From Lithospermum erythrorhizon (lineage: Eukaryota > Streptophyta > Magnoliopsida > Boraginales > Boraginaceae), in NCBI GenBank assembly GCA_019722365.1, contig JADFUC010002227.1:50590-114589 (forward strand): a DNA stretch of 64,000 nt, written 5' to 3'. The notes beneath the pieces were generated by a model. It searched no databases. It was given only the letters and a program-made list of their open reading frames with translations, and had not been told where the DNA came from. Positions 1 to 12,844 of the stretch are shown piece by piece. Position 1 is the stretch's first letter, and each line of letters starts with the position of its first letter. The position numbers and the translations under genes were made by a program.

Positions 1-426
1 GCGTGAACAAAACCAGGCAGCTGATTGGGTGGCTAAAGTTGCGCTTGCAGAACACCGATCCTTCTCCTGGCGTCAGATGAGGTGGATGGCAGGCTTCGCT
101 CTTTATGCACTCTCGAGTAGGGTGTTCCTACGTTGAGATTGACTGAATATGTTGTTTGAAATTATTTTGATTGCGGTCGAGAAGACTTGAAGGTCACCCG
201 CTTGTGGGTGTTATTTTATTTTTGTATCTTTGTCTTAACTTTTGGACTACTTATTTTACATTTTACATTGCCTTTTCTTTTTGGCTTATGTTTTTGGTTG
301 AGGCCCCGCCTTTTTTAGATCACGATCTAAGGTTTTATTTTGTTTCTTAGGTTTAGCCGAGAGATGTATTGACAATTATTTTTGTTTATTTAACAAAATT
401 TTGGCGGAGTTTAACTTTAAAAAAAA
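1..426 (+). mobile_element. LINE (non-LTR retrotransposon), 3' end only
   Basis: The window opens inside the last coding segment of a plant LINE and continues through its 3' untranslated region to a short A run (419-426). The protein end is described separately at 2-136. The tail (137-418) is T-rich, has no reading frame, and holds short GC-richer words such as GAGGCCCCGCC near 300. The 5' part lies outside the window, so size and target duplication cannot be judged. Confidence 0.75.
2..136 (+). CDS. LINE ORF2 C-terminus, RNase H-like domain (partial)
   Basis: An open frame enters from the left edge and stops at TGA 134-136. It begins REQNQAADWVAK, matching the last conserved block of the RNase H domain appended to plant L1-type ORF2 proteins (consensus RExNxxAD.LAK, where the Asp is the final catalytic-site residue). 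After it comes a basic/aromatic tail typical of the protein terminus. Family knowledge: this domain removes RNA from the RNA-DNA hybrid during target-primed reverse transcription. The 44 visible residues have no internal stop or frameshift, so this copy may be younger than most elements here. The alternative is a stand-alone plant RVT_3-type domain protein, which shares the motif. The start is off-window. Confidence 0.7.
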   Translation, partial: REQNQAADWVAKVALAEHRSFSWRQMRWMAGFALYALSSRVFLR

Positions 427-2403
<1,977 letters not shown>

Positions 2404-2527
2404 CTTCTTCTTTCTTGAATAATCGAGTAAATTTATAAGTACTCATCTGATTTAGAAGGTAAAGATTGAAGCGTTTTGTATTGGAAGAGTGAAACTGAAC
2501 TGAATTGGATATAAAGGATGAGTCTTT
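2404..2527. repeat. Direct repeat copy 1 (~125 bp)
   Basis: Begins CTTCTTCTTTCTTGAATAAT and shares long near-identical words with 2587-2711, including ATCTGATTTAGAAG and GAACTGAATTG. The copies are about 60 bp apart and differ by scattered substitutions, so this is an older local duplication. Confidence 0.85.
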
Positions 2528-2586
2528 GAATAGTGAAATATTGAGGAATCTCTTCAAACTTCAAAGGCAGGCCATTTTCTCGAAAT

Positions 2587-2711
2587 CTTCTTCTTCCTTG
2601 CATGATTGAGAAAGTTTATAAGTACCCATCTGATTTAGAAGTTAAAGATTGGAGCTTTCTATATTGAAAGAGTGAAATTGAACTGAATTGAATATTTAGG
2701 AAGAGTTTCTT
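2587..2711. repeat. Direct repeat copy 2 (~125 bp)
   Basis: Second copy of the block at 2404-2527, in the same orientation. The remaining sequence to 2984 has no conserved frame; a Lys-rich ORF at 2817-3011 runs into the LTR and is not convincing. Confidence 0.85.
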
Positions 2712-2984
2712 TTATGGGTGAGCTACCTGATTCTCAAAATAATGGTGTCACAGGAGGAAGTTTGTTGGGGGTTCAGAGGTTTTGTCAGAAAGACACAAAG
2801 TTGAAATATAGATAAGATGGAGAAGAAACAAAAAACACAAGAAGGGAAAGACTGCAAACACAAGAAGAAACAAAGGAGGAGAAGAAATTTTTTTAGAGAA
2901 AAGAAATGTCAGCTAGTCTTTAGTAAGAATCGAAGTTGGTACTGCATAAGTGTACTCCGTGTTTCACAATCGTTGAAATATGTA

Positions 2985-2989
2985 GAAAC
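2985..2989. repeat. Target-site duplication GAAAC (left)
   Basis: The five bases immediately before the TG of the left copia LTR are GAAAC, identical to the five bases directly after the right LTR (13105-13109). Five bp is the usual Ty1/copia duplication length. Confidence 0.85.
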
Positions 2990-3239
2990 TGTTATAAAAT
3001 TCAATATGTAAATAGTGATGCTAAAATATTAATTGTAAGATAAATAGTAATAGAGATATTTGAATAGTATTAAAGGGGTAATTTTGTAGTAAAAATACCC
3101 CCATTCTGATAAATAAATGTACACCAAAAAAGCAATTTGAAACTATTCACTTCCTTTTCTACTTTCATCTAGTAATAGAATAATCTTATAATAGTAATGT
3201 ATCGTGTCGGTTGGTATTAAATATCCAGGTTTTATAACC
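2990..3239 (+). repeat. Copia-1 5' LTR
   Basis: Starts TGTTATAAAATTC. It aligns along its length with 12845-13104, including the words TATTTGAATAGTATTAAAGG and ATAAATGTACACCAAAAAAG. The end (ATAACC) corresponds to ATAATA in the right copy, a worn TG...CA pair. A TATA-type word is not clear. Confidence 0.9.
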
Positions 3240-3254
3240 GTTATCAGCGAGTCG
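3240..3254 (+). promoter_or_regulatory. Copia-1 primer-binding site
   Basis: GTTATCAGCGAGTCG follows the LTR directly and resembles GGTATCAGAGC, the initiator-Met tRNA complementary site used by plant copia elements, with substitutions and one inserted base. Confidence 0.7.
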
Positions 3255-4519
3255 TCTATCGAATCTTCGCTACTAAGTATATCTATCCTTATCACTTTGA
3301 TATTCATTTTTGTTATATGTTCCTATTGTAGATAAGCTATGATATATCAGTACATAATTAGGCGATATTATTATTCCTTTATAGAAAGCGGAAATCCGTC
3401 GAGTGAGCTATATAACTAGAGTGGCTATTATTATTACTATTTCACCCTTAGCCCATGGTCAGTAGCGAGCTTGTGAGTCTTATATAATAAGGAGTGTGGA
3501 TATTATTATTTCTTGTGGATAGTTAAATCTCCATATCGTGTTTGTTACTTACTAATTATCTCGGGGTTCAAATCTCCATCTATCCGCGAAAGCGTAATTT
3601 CGGTAGTGATACTAACAGATTATACTTTATTGGAGGTTTAAAAATCGCGTTACATATAACATCATGGACATAATTAAAAATTCACAGATATGGATATAAA
3701 TAAAATTCATCATCATTCGCTATCTTGGACATAAATAAAATTCATCCCCATTGCATTCCAAGCATCACTTAGACATAAATAAAATTAAAATCTTCATTTT
3801 TATATTGCCTATATTATTGATAAATTTCAATACTCATATAGAGTTTAACTTTTATATCTTACATTGTGGAAAACTTACTACGCTTATATTATTATACCAT
3901 TTATTGTGTTATCTTATTTTATTTGTTATTGCTATGAATTATTTGTTTATAATCATATGTATTGTATTCATTTATCGTATGATCATGCATTATGTGCATT
4001 CTAACAGCTACATCATATTTAACACACTTCAAAATATTTTTCCTTCCTTTTTCTGATGGTAATGAAGTAATGAACAATAAAATCAATATTATTTTATTAT
4101 CCTGAAACGGTAACAATAACGGACACTTCTCAAAATTTCACTCTACTCTGTGCCATTCTGCTTCCCGTTTCACTTGTCATACCGAAAGAATTTTATAAAT
4201 ATTTCAAGATGGCGGGATGTTTTCTGAAGCTATCACTATAATTGCTTTCTGTCTCTTTTTTGTTCTTTGGTTTATAAATGTAGAAAGAGATAAGTAAGGG
4301 AAATGTAGCATTTATGGTATGACATTTACCATTTCTAATATTAGCTTGGATTGTTTATTTTTATTTCGATACAGATTTCCATGAAGAGTAAACATGACAT
4401 TTGTAATTGAATAAGATTTCAATTTGTGTATTGAATAGGTGAGTGTAATATTGAATAAAATGATATTTTTTTGTCATAGCTTATATATTGAGTGTTGATC
4501 ATGTTTGTTTGTGTTTTAG
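3255..4519 (+). other. Copia-1 untranslated leader
   Basis: 1.26 kb between primer site and gag. AT-rich, with no conserved frame. The frame at 3751-4056 is a hydrophobic AT-type translation without family resemblance. The stretch is long for a copia leader and may hold old small insertions, but I see no element ends. Confidence 0.5.
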
Positions 4520-5572
4520 ATATAATCACGTCCAACGTTAAGCATCATTTCAAAATTCTAAATATAACTGGGGACAACTACATAACTTTGGAGCAACGAG
4601 CAATAGAAATGCTGCGTGAGGGACTCGACAAAATCCTTGAGGGTGATAATACGGGGACCTCGATAGCTGACAGCCGGAAGAGTTGTCAATGAAAAGGTCA
4701 GAGAGTAAATAGGATAATCAAGCACCACATTGATGATGGATTTACAAGCAGGGAGTACTGAATGTAAAGATCCCCGAATAATCTGAATTAAGGCAGATTT
4801 GGACATCGGAGGAAGAGAGTCTTAGTGCCCTCGTTGATGGATCGATTAGAACAAATTATGGTTTCAAGATTATAAAATGTTGTGTCCTATAAGTCATCCA
4901 TGCACCAAATTATAAGCATAATTAAATTTTTGTGGCACTCATATAACCCGAAGAAGAAAATTTGGAAAAGCGTATTTTTGACTTTGTACATGCGGAAGTG
5001 TTATTCTGACAATGATGGCAGAATTTGAGAGTTTATTGAGTACTCTGCGATTTGGTTGAAGCTCTTCTAGTAGCGAGCAAAATAATGATATTATCATAAA
5101 AACCACCGGTTCGTCCCTTGAGGGGACGGCGAGCGTATCTGAAATAAATACCCGCGACATTTAATAAAGGGTGTAGCAGGTGGTTATGAAATAAGTTTTG
5201 GGAGGGGTGTGGTGGTCATAATCGATCTAATGGACATGGTCGAGGCAGAAACCATGGTCGGGAGTCGTGGGCCCGAGGTTATATGAGTAATTTGAAGCCT
5301 CCCAAAAATGACCAAAGTAATAAATTATTGAGCGGTAGATATATCCAAGAAGGTCCCTCAAGAAACCGTGATGATTTCTGCTACAAATGCGGAAAGAAAG
5401 GCCATTGGTCTAAAACATGTAGGAGACCAGAGTATCTTTGTAAAAGGTTTAAGGCATCTATAGAGGAAAAGGAAAAAAAGTGAATTTCAATGAAATTGAT
5501 CCTAAGGATGATACCACCTACCTTGAGGCAGCTGATTTCGTTATGGGACCAAATGAAATGAATATGGATTAA
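4520..5572 (+). pseudogene. Copia-1 gag remnant with CCHC zinc knuckle
   Basis: The capsid-like protein that packages element RNA. The N-terminal part reads HFKILNITGDNYIT, the conserved opening of plant copia Gag (Retrotran_gag_2/DUF4219 type). It continues in broken frames through a capsid region with fragments such as SLMDRLEQIM, then a Gly/Arg-rich stretch near 5190-5280. The knuckle lies at 5379-5420 as C-x2-C-x4-H-x4-C (CYKCGKKGHWSKTC), all four ligands intact. The frame then reads to TAA 5570-5572. Several stops and frameshifts in the capsid part make it non-functional. Confidence 0.85.
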
Positions 5573-5739
5573 GAAACTACTTAAGATTTGTGTTGATATT
5601 GGTGTTTGTACTACTTTTATATTTACAATAAGTATGATGTGTGTGTTTATGCGATTTTATGGTATGTTTGTCTTATCTATATCAACTAGTAATGTTAAGT
5701 ACGTTGTGTTGATTTACTCTCTCTTTAATCTTATTTTTC

Positions 5740-6626
5740 TTCATTTTAAGAAGGTTAGACATGGAATATATCAGAGGCATTTGCATTCCAGGCAGTGGAA
5801 CTACCCACACGATCCTTAAGAGCAAGAAATATTTTACTAGCATAAATCCCACAAAAGGAGTAATAAACACAACCGAGTCCTGTGACTTAGTGAAAAAAAG
5901 AGCAAAGGTAATGTCATGTTCATACCAAATAGGACAAAATTTATACTGTGATGCTTTATATTCTCAACTCAAGAGAAACTTATTGAGTTTTAATGGCATA
6001 TATAGTCAAGGATCACGATCTTTGAAACTACAATGAAGATGTGTGACCATTAATATCTATGGCATGACCTTTAGGTAAAACAGTTTTAACAATGATGAGT
6101 AAAATAATTGATATACATGGTCATCCATTGAAAAACTTAAAGCTTACACAAGATGATAGACCATTTGTGAAGCATTGTTCCTGATGAAGCTAACAATAAG
6201 CCATTCGCTTGAGCAGATTGATTAGATTTCTTGAAAGAAGATTGAGTGATATAGACTGTCAAATCCATCGGGACCATTCGGTATTTTATGGTATTAATTG
6301 ATGGATCTAGTAGATGGTATATGTTTGTTTATTGTCGAAGTCGAGGATATATGGGATTTGCAAAATTTCTTGCACAAATAATTAAATTGAGAGCTCAATT
6401 CCCTGATTATACTATAAAGAAAGTTTTACTTGTGATCTTGGTGAATTTACATCTGAATCATTTAATAATTATTGCATGTCAATTGGAATTATTGTTGAAC
6501 ATCGTGTTCCTCGTAATGCGTACACAAAATGGTTTAAGCGAAGATATTGTTCATCTTCAAATATATTTGCTAGACTGATGATAATAATTATAGGCTTGGT
6601 GCTTTAACTGCTTTGGGGTAAATTTT
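5740..6626 (+). pseudogene. Copia-1 protease and N-terminal integrase, interrupted
   Basis: Two pol blocks are visible. At 5761-6036 is a protease-like block: CIPGSGTTHTILKSKKYF, followed by ALYSQLKRNLLSF. Functional copia proteases have D-[ST]-[AG] here, and this copy reads PGSG, so the catalytic Asp is lost. At 6275-6575 is the integrase core: MVLIDGSSRWYMFV, FAKFLAQIIKLRAQFPDYTIKK and the worn end MRTQNGLSED; frameshifts break it after the second block. The block stops where the retroposon enters; the interrupted words TTTGGGGT...AAATTTT recur at 7830-7848. Confidence 0.85.
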
Positions 6627-7814
6627 GGGGGTTAGAGGAGATTCTACCAAGTAACTGCTCATAGCGCTTGAGCTCTCTTTCTTCCTAAACAAACTTCTTG
6701 AATTGGATTCTCTAACGATTAGTTAAATTAAATCTCTTCTTGATTCTTCCGTCTTTTCTATAGTTTATTTATTTAAATTGGAGATTGGGTGCATTTTTGG
6801 ACCCCAATCGATTGGGTTGATGATGTAGATGATTGGTGTTCTTTTGACTATTAAGGTTGCTGGTTAGCTTTGCTTGAAACTGCATTCAATGCACCTTTGA
6901 CTGGTTGTTAAATTGGATTTGTCGCGTGTTGGAGCCACTTTTGGGCTTTACCGTGGTCTTTTTGGTTTCTACCTCTCCTCTTCATCTTTTTGGCCGGAGA
7001 TTGATTTTTTTTGGAAGTTGGTTTGCTATTGGTCGTTGGTGGTTGAAGGTTAGGTAAGTTTGGAGTTTTTGTGGTTTGCTGCAGGTTTGCTCGACGGATA
7101 CACCTCACTGCCCCCCCCGTGATTTGAAGGTTGGTTTGTGTTCTTTGACTACAGTTGCTTACTCACAACTTCTGGTTTGTCTTCTTCCTACTCACTTTTT
7201 GGTCACGAGTTTCTTTGTTTGAGTTTGAAGATGGTTGGGCTTGTTTGATTCTTCATGTTTCTTCAAGTTCGATCATGTCTTTGATGATTTTGCCATGTTT
7301 TGCTTGATGATTGTCCTTGTTGGGGGTGGTTGTTCGGCAGAATTTGGTGGTGGTGTGTTCCATTGTTGACGGAATCTTGGCGAGGTTACTCACGGTGGAG
7401 TGGGAGCCGTTTGGGAAGATGGATGGTTGGAGGTGGCAGTTGTGTCTTTTTAGCTTTGGGTTGGCACCGCCGGTCAGAGACCCTTCACAGTCCCTTTAGC
7501 CGTTGATTTGGCTTGTTGGTTCATGAATCATGGTTTGTGGCTTTGGTTCGTGAGCACGACACAATTTAGGACTCGCATGATTGGATTGGATTTTGTGTAT
7601 TGGACTTGGCCAGGCTTGATGGATTTTTAGCAGGCATGGTTGGCCAGCTTGGACTTGAGATTGTGGGCTTGAGCTTCCTATCTTTTGATTTCTATGTTAT
7701 TTTAAATTTGATACGAGTTACATCTAACTCGTTTAGGGGCTGAAAATTTACGACCGAAGGACTTGTATCTGTGAATTTTATTTTAATAAAGTCTTTTATT
7801 ATATAAAAAAAAAA
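6627..7814 (+). mobile_element. Poly(A)-tailed non-autonomous retroposon inside Copia-1
   Basis: About 1.19 kb of unrelated sequence splits the copia integrase. It ends in a polyadenylation-like AATAAAG (near 7788) and A10 (7805-7814), as a retroposed RNA would. A candidate target duplication is TTTGGGGTAAATTTT (6612-6626) against TTTGGGGTCATGAAATTTT (7830-7848), imperfect. No LINE enzyme or other conserved protein is visible. The frames at 7300-7506 are overlapping and unrelated to known families. The best reading is an internally deleted or SINE-like LINE derivative; a processed non-coding transcript is possible. Confidence 0.6.
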
Positions 7815-8245
7815 GTTACCATTCATTTGTTTGGGGTCATGAAATTTTATCTTTGCATCATTAATTCATCTAAGGCTAAGTGCTAATCATAACATACCCA
7901 CTTATCGAAACTGCGATTAGTAAAGAACCAAGTGTTTCCATGCCAAGATTTTGATTTGTCGCGGTATATGTCCCAAATAACTCCACCTGAAAGAACAAAA
8001 TGGGACCTGAAATAAGGTTGGGAATATATGTAGGGTATGAATCTCCGTCTATTATTAGATATCTTGAGCCTTTAACATGTATGATGTTTCGCTTAGACAA
8101 GATTTCGATTGTTATTTTGTGAGACAAATTTTCCAGGTGGGAAAATAGCAGTTGGAAAAGAGATAACATAGTATGTAGCATCTTTATTGTATACGGACCC
8201 GTATAATAAATCATGGGAAGAAAATTAAAGAAAATTGTGCACTTC
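7815..8245 (+). pseudogene. Copia-1 integrase, C-terminal part
   Basis: The copia protein resumes here. Across shifting frames one reads NFIFASLIHLR then ANHNIPTY (equivalent to the WGH.ILHA..LIR....NHKYSP block), then ITPPERTKWD (..PPQRTKMGPQ), then a worn version of the LGIYVGYESPSIIRYLEP block near 8010-8070, and KKIVHF (..RIIHLQ) up to the junction at 8245. No frame is open throughout. The longer minus-strand ORF at 7876-8214 is only its shadow. Confidence 0.8.
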
Positions 8246-10655
8246 TGATGGGGAAATAACCCGTTCCGTATAAGTATTTTAATATTATTCGAGGTAGAAA
8301 TAAGTCATGTTGATTCATGTTGATAGCAGAAGAGAAATAAAGCGCATGAAATCAAGCGAGCTTACTTGGCAATTTCACAAAAATATCCTACTTTGACCCC
8401 AGCGTCATTTATTCATAAATAAATCAAAATCTCCTGACCGCACTGTACATGGTGGCGCCCCTATCTCCGCGCAGGCTTTTTTTCTTTGTGAGTCTTCAAA
8501 TTAGTTCCATAAATAAGTTCTCGTCTAGCGATTATCTAAGGTATGTCTTTAATCTTCAAATCTAAGCATTTTGAGCAATAGTTGTCTATTTTGTAGTTTG
8601 ACTTTTGTTGACTTGAGTTGACTTTGAGTTGGGACTTTAAAATGGTATATAGGTATCATCTAAGCTTGGATTATGTGGTTAGAAGTGATAATAATCGATT
8701 TTTGGGGTTGAAATGTGTTGAATGTGTTAGTTGACTTTTCAAACCACGCTAAGTTGTAAAGTATATCTTTGTTTAAAATAGTTGTTTTGGAGTATAGAAG
8801 TTTTTGAGATTTGTGTGTATGTGGTTGGAAGAGATTGTATTGATTTGAGTTGTGTTAAAGTGAGTAGTAATTGGGTTTTGGATTGAAAGGTTGTTAATAA
8901 ATGGATAAATTAGTTTGGGAAAATTGATTTTTGGGTTAATTAGAGTTGTTTAAAGTGTTAGTGTGGGTATGGGGTGAGGGCCGATTATGGTGGGGAAGGT
9001 GTGGTGGTTGAAATGTTGTCGTTTTATTAGTCGTTTATGCTCGCGTAGTAATCTTTCCACCTTAAGTTAATATTTGGTAACTAAATTGTTGTAAAGTTGG
9101 ATAGTTAACTATATGGAGTTAAATGGTAGTAAGTAGTAATTGTACTTCTCGGGTGTTTTGGTTAGGCGTGGAGCGTGGGAAAGGCACTTGGACTAATTAG
9201 GCGAGGCGCTATTTATTGCTAGCCAAGGTGAGTATTTATCTCACGGGTGTAGATTAGTTTACTTCTTCGTGAATGTGTTGAATTTGGTAATAATTGTGAG
9301 CATGTTATCTATGTATTGTGTGTTGATTATTTGAGTATGCGTTATTGGTTGAGTAGTTGGGTTGTGAATCTTTGTTGGTTTGGAGTGGCATGGAGCGAGT
9401 TGTTTAGGGTGGTTGATGTATGATGAGTTGTCTTGCCTGTATTGCTTTGAACTTGGTATGAGTGTGTTGTATTTTGTCTCGTACCTCATTACGAGAGAGT
9501 GTGTTGTTGCTGAGTATTGCCTTGTCTTCGATATTTGTGTTCTATTTTCCTCATTACCTCGTTACGAGTGTGTTGTTAATCGATATTGCCTTGTACTTGA
9601 GTATGAGTGTGTTGTATTTACCTCGTATCTAGATTCTGAGTGTGTTGTTATCGGTATTGCCTTATTCTTCGGTATGAGTGTGTTGTATTTTCGTGCCTTA
9701 TTACGAGTGTGTTGTTTAGCTTATGTCGACGGGCATAAGTTTCTCCCTAGAGGTTGAGGTTGATTATATGCTCATTAGTTGTAGAAATCCGGATTCATGA
9801 TGAGTTGATTGAGTTGTTTAGTTGTGGCTGAGTAGTACCAGCGTTGTTAGTAAAATTGTGGAGTGGGATGGTCTAGTTGTTAGTCGTGATGTTTTACATG
9901 GTTGGTTGATAAAGTATATTTGTGGACTTATTTGGGTATTGTTGTCACTGTTTTCTTGAAAAACATGATTTTCATTATTAGATGTCTTTTATTAGAATGT
10001 GCATGTTAGTTTGATTGAGATTATGAATTAATGACCATAATGTGTGGTATAGATATGACTTTATGATGCAAGCATGATGAACTCAGCAACGATATTCTCT
10101 TTTATTATGGCCTTCGGCATGTATAGTGGTAGCCATTACTTATTTATGCAGAACTTAACCATTCTTATATTACACTAGGCGTGGGTGTGAGTTAATTTCC
10201 GGTCTTGAGTTAAGTATTGACAGGCCGCGACACGCCCCTATTCGTATAGGCGGCATTTTTTATTTGTGCGGGTTGAGACGGATGGTGCTAGGCGTATTCG
10301 GATCCTATTCAGTGATCGTGTCTTAGAGCCTAAGTGAGCGGCAGGTGATCCTCGCGGTCTCGTTTTTTTTATTGTAGTTCGGATTCTACATTTGTCGTTA
10401 CATCGATTTGGTGAGTTGTATATTAACATTTTGCTTTGGTCGATTGTTGTATCTTTGGTGGTTTTATGTGGTTAGGAAATACCACGATGGATTATTTTTC
10501 TTCAAAACTTTTCTTTTGGATGTATATTGTTTTATTTGAATTATTTATGAACCCGGTGAGACTTTTAAATTTGGGTCATCCATCGATTGGTGACTACGGT
10601 GTCGAGATTTGGATGATTAACCTTCGCCCGGCCGACTTGGGGGCGGGTCGTTACA
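8246..10655 (+). mobile_element. Solo-LTR-like element A (2.4 kb)
   Basis: A non-coding insertion in Copia-1. Its end reads GGCGGGTCGTTACA; its start carries AATAACCCGTTCC. The last ~120 bp align well with the end of element B (48926-51395, opposite orientation), sharing GTCATCCATC, ATGATT and CGGGTCGTTACA in order. The flanks share ACTT (ACTTC at 8241-8245; ACTTG one base past the right end), so a worn 5-bp duplication is likely. There is no gag or pol. Repeated GTTGACTT words near 8600-8730 occur in B too. TG...TACA ends and no internal domain suggest a solo LTR of a large-LTR gypsy family; a non-autonomous element is the alternative. Confidence 0.7.
9455..9720. repeat. ~72-bp tandem repeat inside element A
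   Basis: GAGTGTGTTGTATTT recurs near 9459, 9603 and 9674 with a worn copy near 9531, and GAGTGTGTTGTT near 9495, 9565, 9637 and 9703. This gives about 3.7 units of roughly 72 bp, each made of two related halves. It explains the 125-codon ORF here, which is rejected as a gene. Confidence 0.8.
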
Positions 10656-12700
10656 TACTTGGAAATCAATTGCGGACTTCGTTGCGATATGAAAAGAGTG
10701 AGCAAAGTCGCATGTACCCGAGTTAATATCCCTGCTCGGATTGATATTCGAAGCAAAATGATGTAGCAATTACATCTAAGGCAACAGCGTGTGGCCGACC
10801 TATGGGAGTCCCAGGTAAAATCCTCGAAAAAAGTCTGAAAATGTAAGCCTGATTAGAAAATGACATTGAAAAAGACACTAGATAATAAACAATGGCCCAT
10901 GATGAAAAAGCGTGATCTTGAAGAATCGCAAGATGATGAAAATGAAATCATTGACAATGAAACTGAAAATAAGAATGATCTCGAGATTTCTATCAATTAT
11001 GTTAATACAGGAAATTTGTGGAATTCAGCGTATGGATATTGATGAGATGTACCATTCTCTATTGCATGTGAAATTATGAATGAAAGTGATGATCTGAACC
11101 AGTCTGTGAATGAATGTCAAAATGAACATGATTGGAAAAATTGAAAAGATCTGATGAATACTTAGTAGAATTCTCTTAAGAATCGAAAAGAGTATTTGAA
11201 CTTGTGTGACTATACCTAAGGTGTGAAACACATTTGGGTACAAGTGGATTTTGTAAAAAAGCGAAATGAGAACAACGAGATTGAAGGATCTGAGGCTGCG
11301 TCTTGTTGCCTGTTTTCTCAAGACCCGTAATTGATGATGAGGTAACTTATTCTCCTTTGTTATGGATGCCGTTACTTTTTTCGTTATTTAATTGGTTTGT
11401 CATTATCCTAATAATACATATGCCATCTTATGGATCTTATTCTTCGCCATGGATCAACATTAATTAAATATACATGAACATACGGAAGGATAAGATGCGA
11501 GACATGAAAATCTAGAGAAATGTATGCAATTAAATTGCAAAAAGATCATTATGCAGACAAAAGCAATCCGAGACTGACGTGGTATAATAGATTAGGTGAT
11601 ATTTTTCTTAAAGAGAATTTATGTGAATAATCACCCATTTGCTTTGTGTTTTTATAAGAAAAACAACATAGGTTTTATGTCATTGTTGTCTATGTTGGCG
11701 ACTTAAAATGTCATTACAGCTAATAAAGAAATCAAAAGTAATGAATTATTTAAAGAAATAATTTGAAATGTAAGATGCAGGAAAAACTAAGTTACATGCA
11801 GGTTTACAAATTGAATACATTAAAAATGATATGACCAGTGCGCGATCAAATTATCTGAAAACTAAGTTACGTATTGAAAATGTTTAACATGGATAAGACA
11901 AACCTTTAAGTACTCTTATGATGGAAGCATGTAGCTTAATGTTGAAAAGGATCTTCGAGTCTTAAGGAAGAAAATGAAAGAAGATCTTGAGGTAATTGAA
12001 AATTACCGTAGCCAGTGCCATTGAAGCACTAATGTACCTTGTAAATTGTCGAGCGCATTATAAAACTTTGTAGTGAATTTACTAGCAAGATTCGATTCAT
12101 GTCCTACAAGAAACATTGGAAGAATAAACATATATTACGATATCTTGAGTAAATACGATCTTGGTTTGTTTTATCACAATAATCTAATGAGTTTTCAGCA
12201 GTTATGCAGATGTAGGTTATTTGTCGGATCCACGTATGCTAAATCATAGACCGGATATGTATTTACATCTTGTGACAACTGCTTGATATCATAGGCGATC
12301 CCAAAACCCGAGACTCTTGTAACTTAACTTTTCCAAACCATGTTGAATGTAGCTTCTTCCACGAAGCAAGCAAGAGTGCGAATGGTTAAGATCGATGACA
12401 CCCAACATATCGAAAGCGTCGGTTTATCATTTTATAAGAATCCAACAATTACGTATGAAGGCAATCTTTACTTGAAGTATTCTCGAATGAAAGAAAGGAT
12501 TATATCAAAGTAGCGGAGACGAACACATTCCCCTAAGTTCTTTTATTCGCTCGAGCTTAGAAAAGCAAGGTAAACGTAGAGTATATTAAGATTCATTGTG
12601 ATAATGTAAGCAGAATCTCTCGAAAGGCAACTTCCTACATCAGTTTTCAAGAAACTTTATGTTCAGAGTATCGAGAATCGTCGCCAGTTACGAAGAATTA
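10656..12700 (+). pseudogene. Copia-1 pol: linker, reverse transcriptase and RNase H remnant
   Basis: Immediately after element A the copia linker resumes (NIPARIDI; CGRPMG, the GRP-G-KDKNPRK box). RT follows from about 11000: a piece like SVNECQNEHDWK, then FVKKRNENNE, NHPFAFCVFI (the CVFI strand before YVDD), then MNYLKKxFEM, LHAGLQIEYI and NMDK. The YVDD catalytic box itself is scrambled. RNase H is recognisable at 12060-12700: HILRYL, GLFYHNN, TGYVFTS, THSPKFFYS and QLPTSVFKKL, the C-terminal block. Stops and frameshifts occur throughout. Sequence from 12700 to 12844 is the spacer before the 3' LTR; no clear polypurine tract survives (ATGAGAAG adjoins the LTR). Confidence 0.85.
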
Positions 12701-12844
12701 CCTATGTTTCATTGAGAGGGCATCTTTATTATCTTTCTTTTTAAGCATAGGGTTTTATAAAAGCTGAATTTTTTCTTTTATAAGGTTTTTAACGAGGCAA
12801 CATATGCTTCCAAGTAAACAGTGAAAGATATTTCAAATGAGAAG

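Noticed and set aside
3240..3254. tRNA gene suggested by tRNA-Met-like bases
   Set aside because: Only the short primer-binding complement is present; no cloverleaf can be drawn.
7300..7506. Overlapping 62- and 68-codon ORFs in the retroposon
   Set aside because: Two frames are open at once in G/T-rich sequence, without conserved motifs.
9455..9720. Possible CRISPR-like array
   Set aside because: Units are contiguous tandem copies without unique spacers, in plant DNA.
9380..9757. 125-codon ORF with repeated ECVV and YCLV words
   Set aside because: Translation of the 72-bp tandem repeat in element A.
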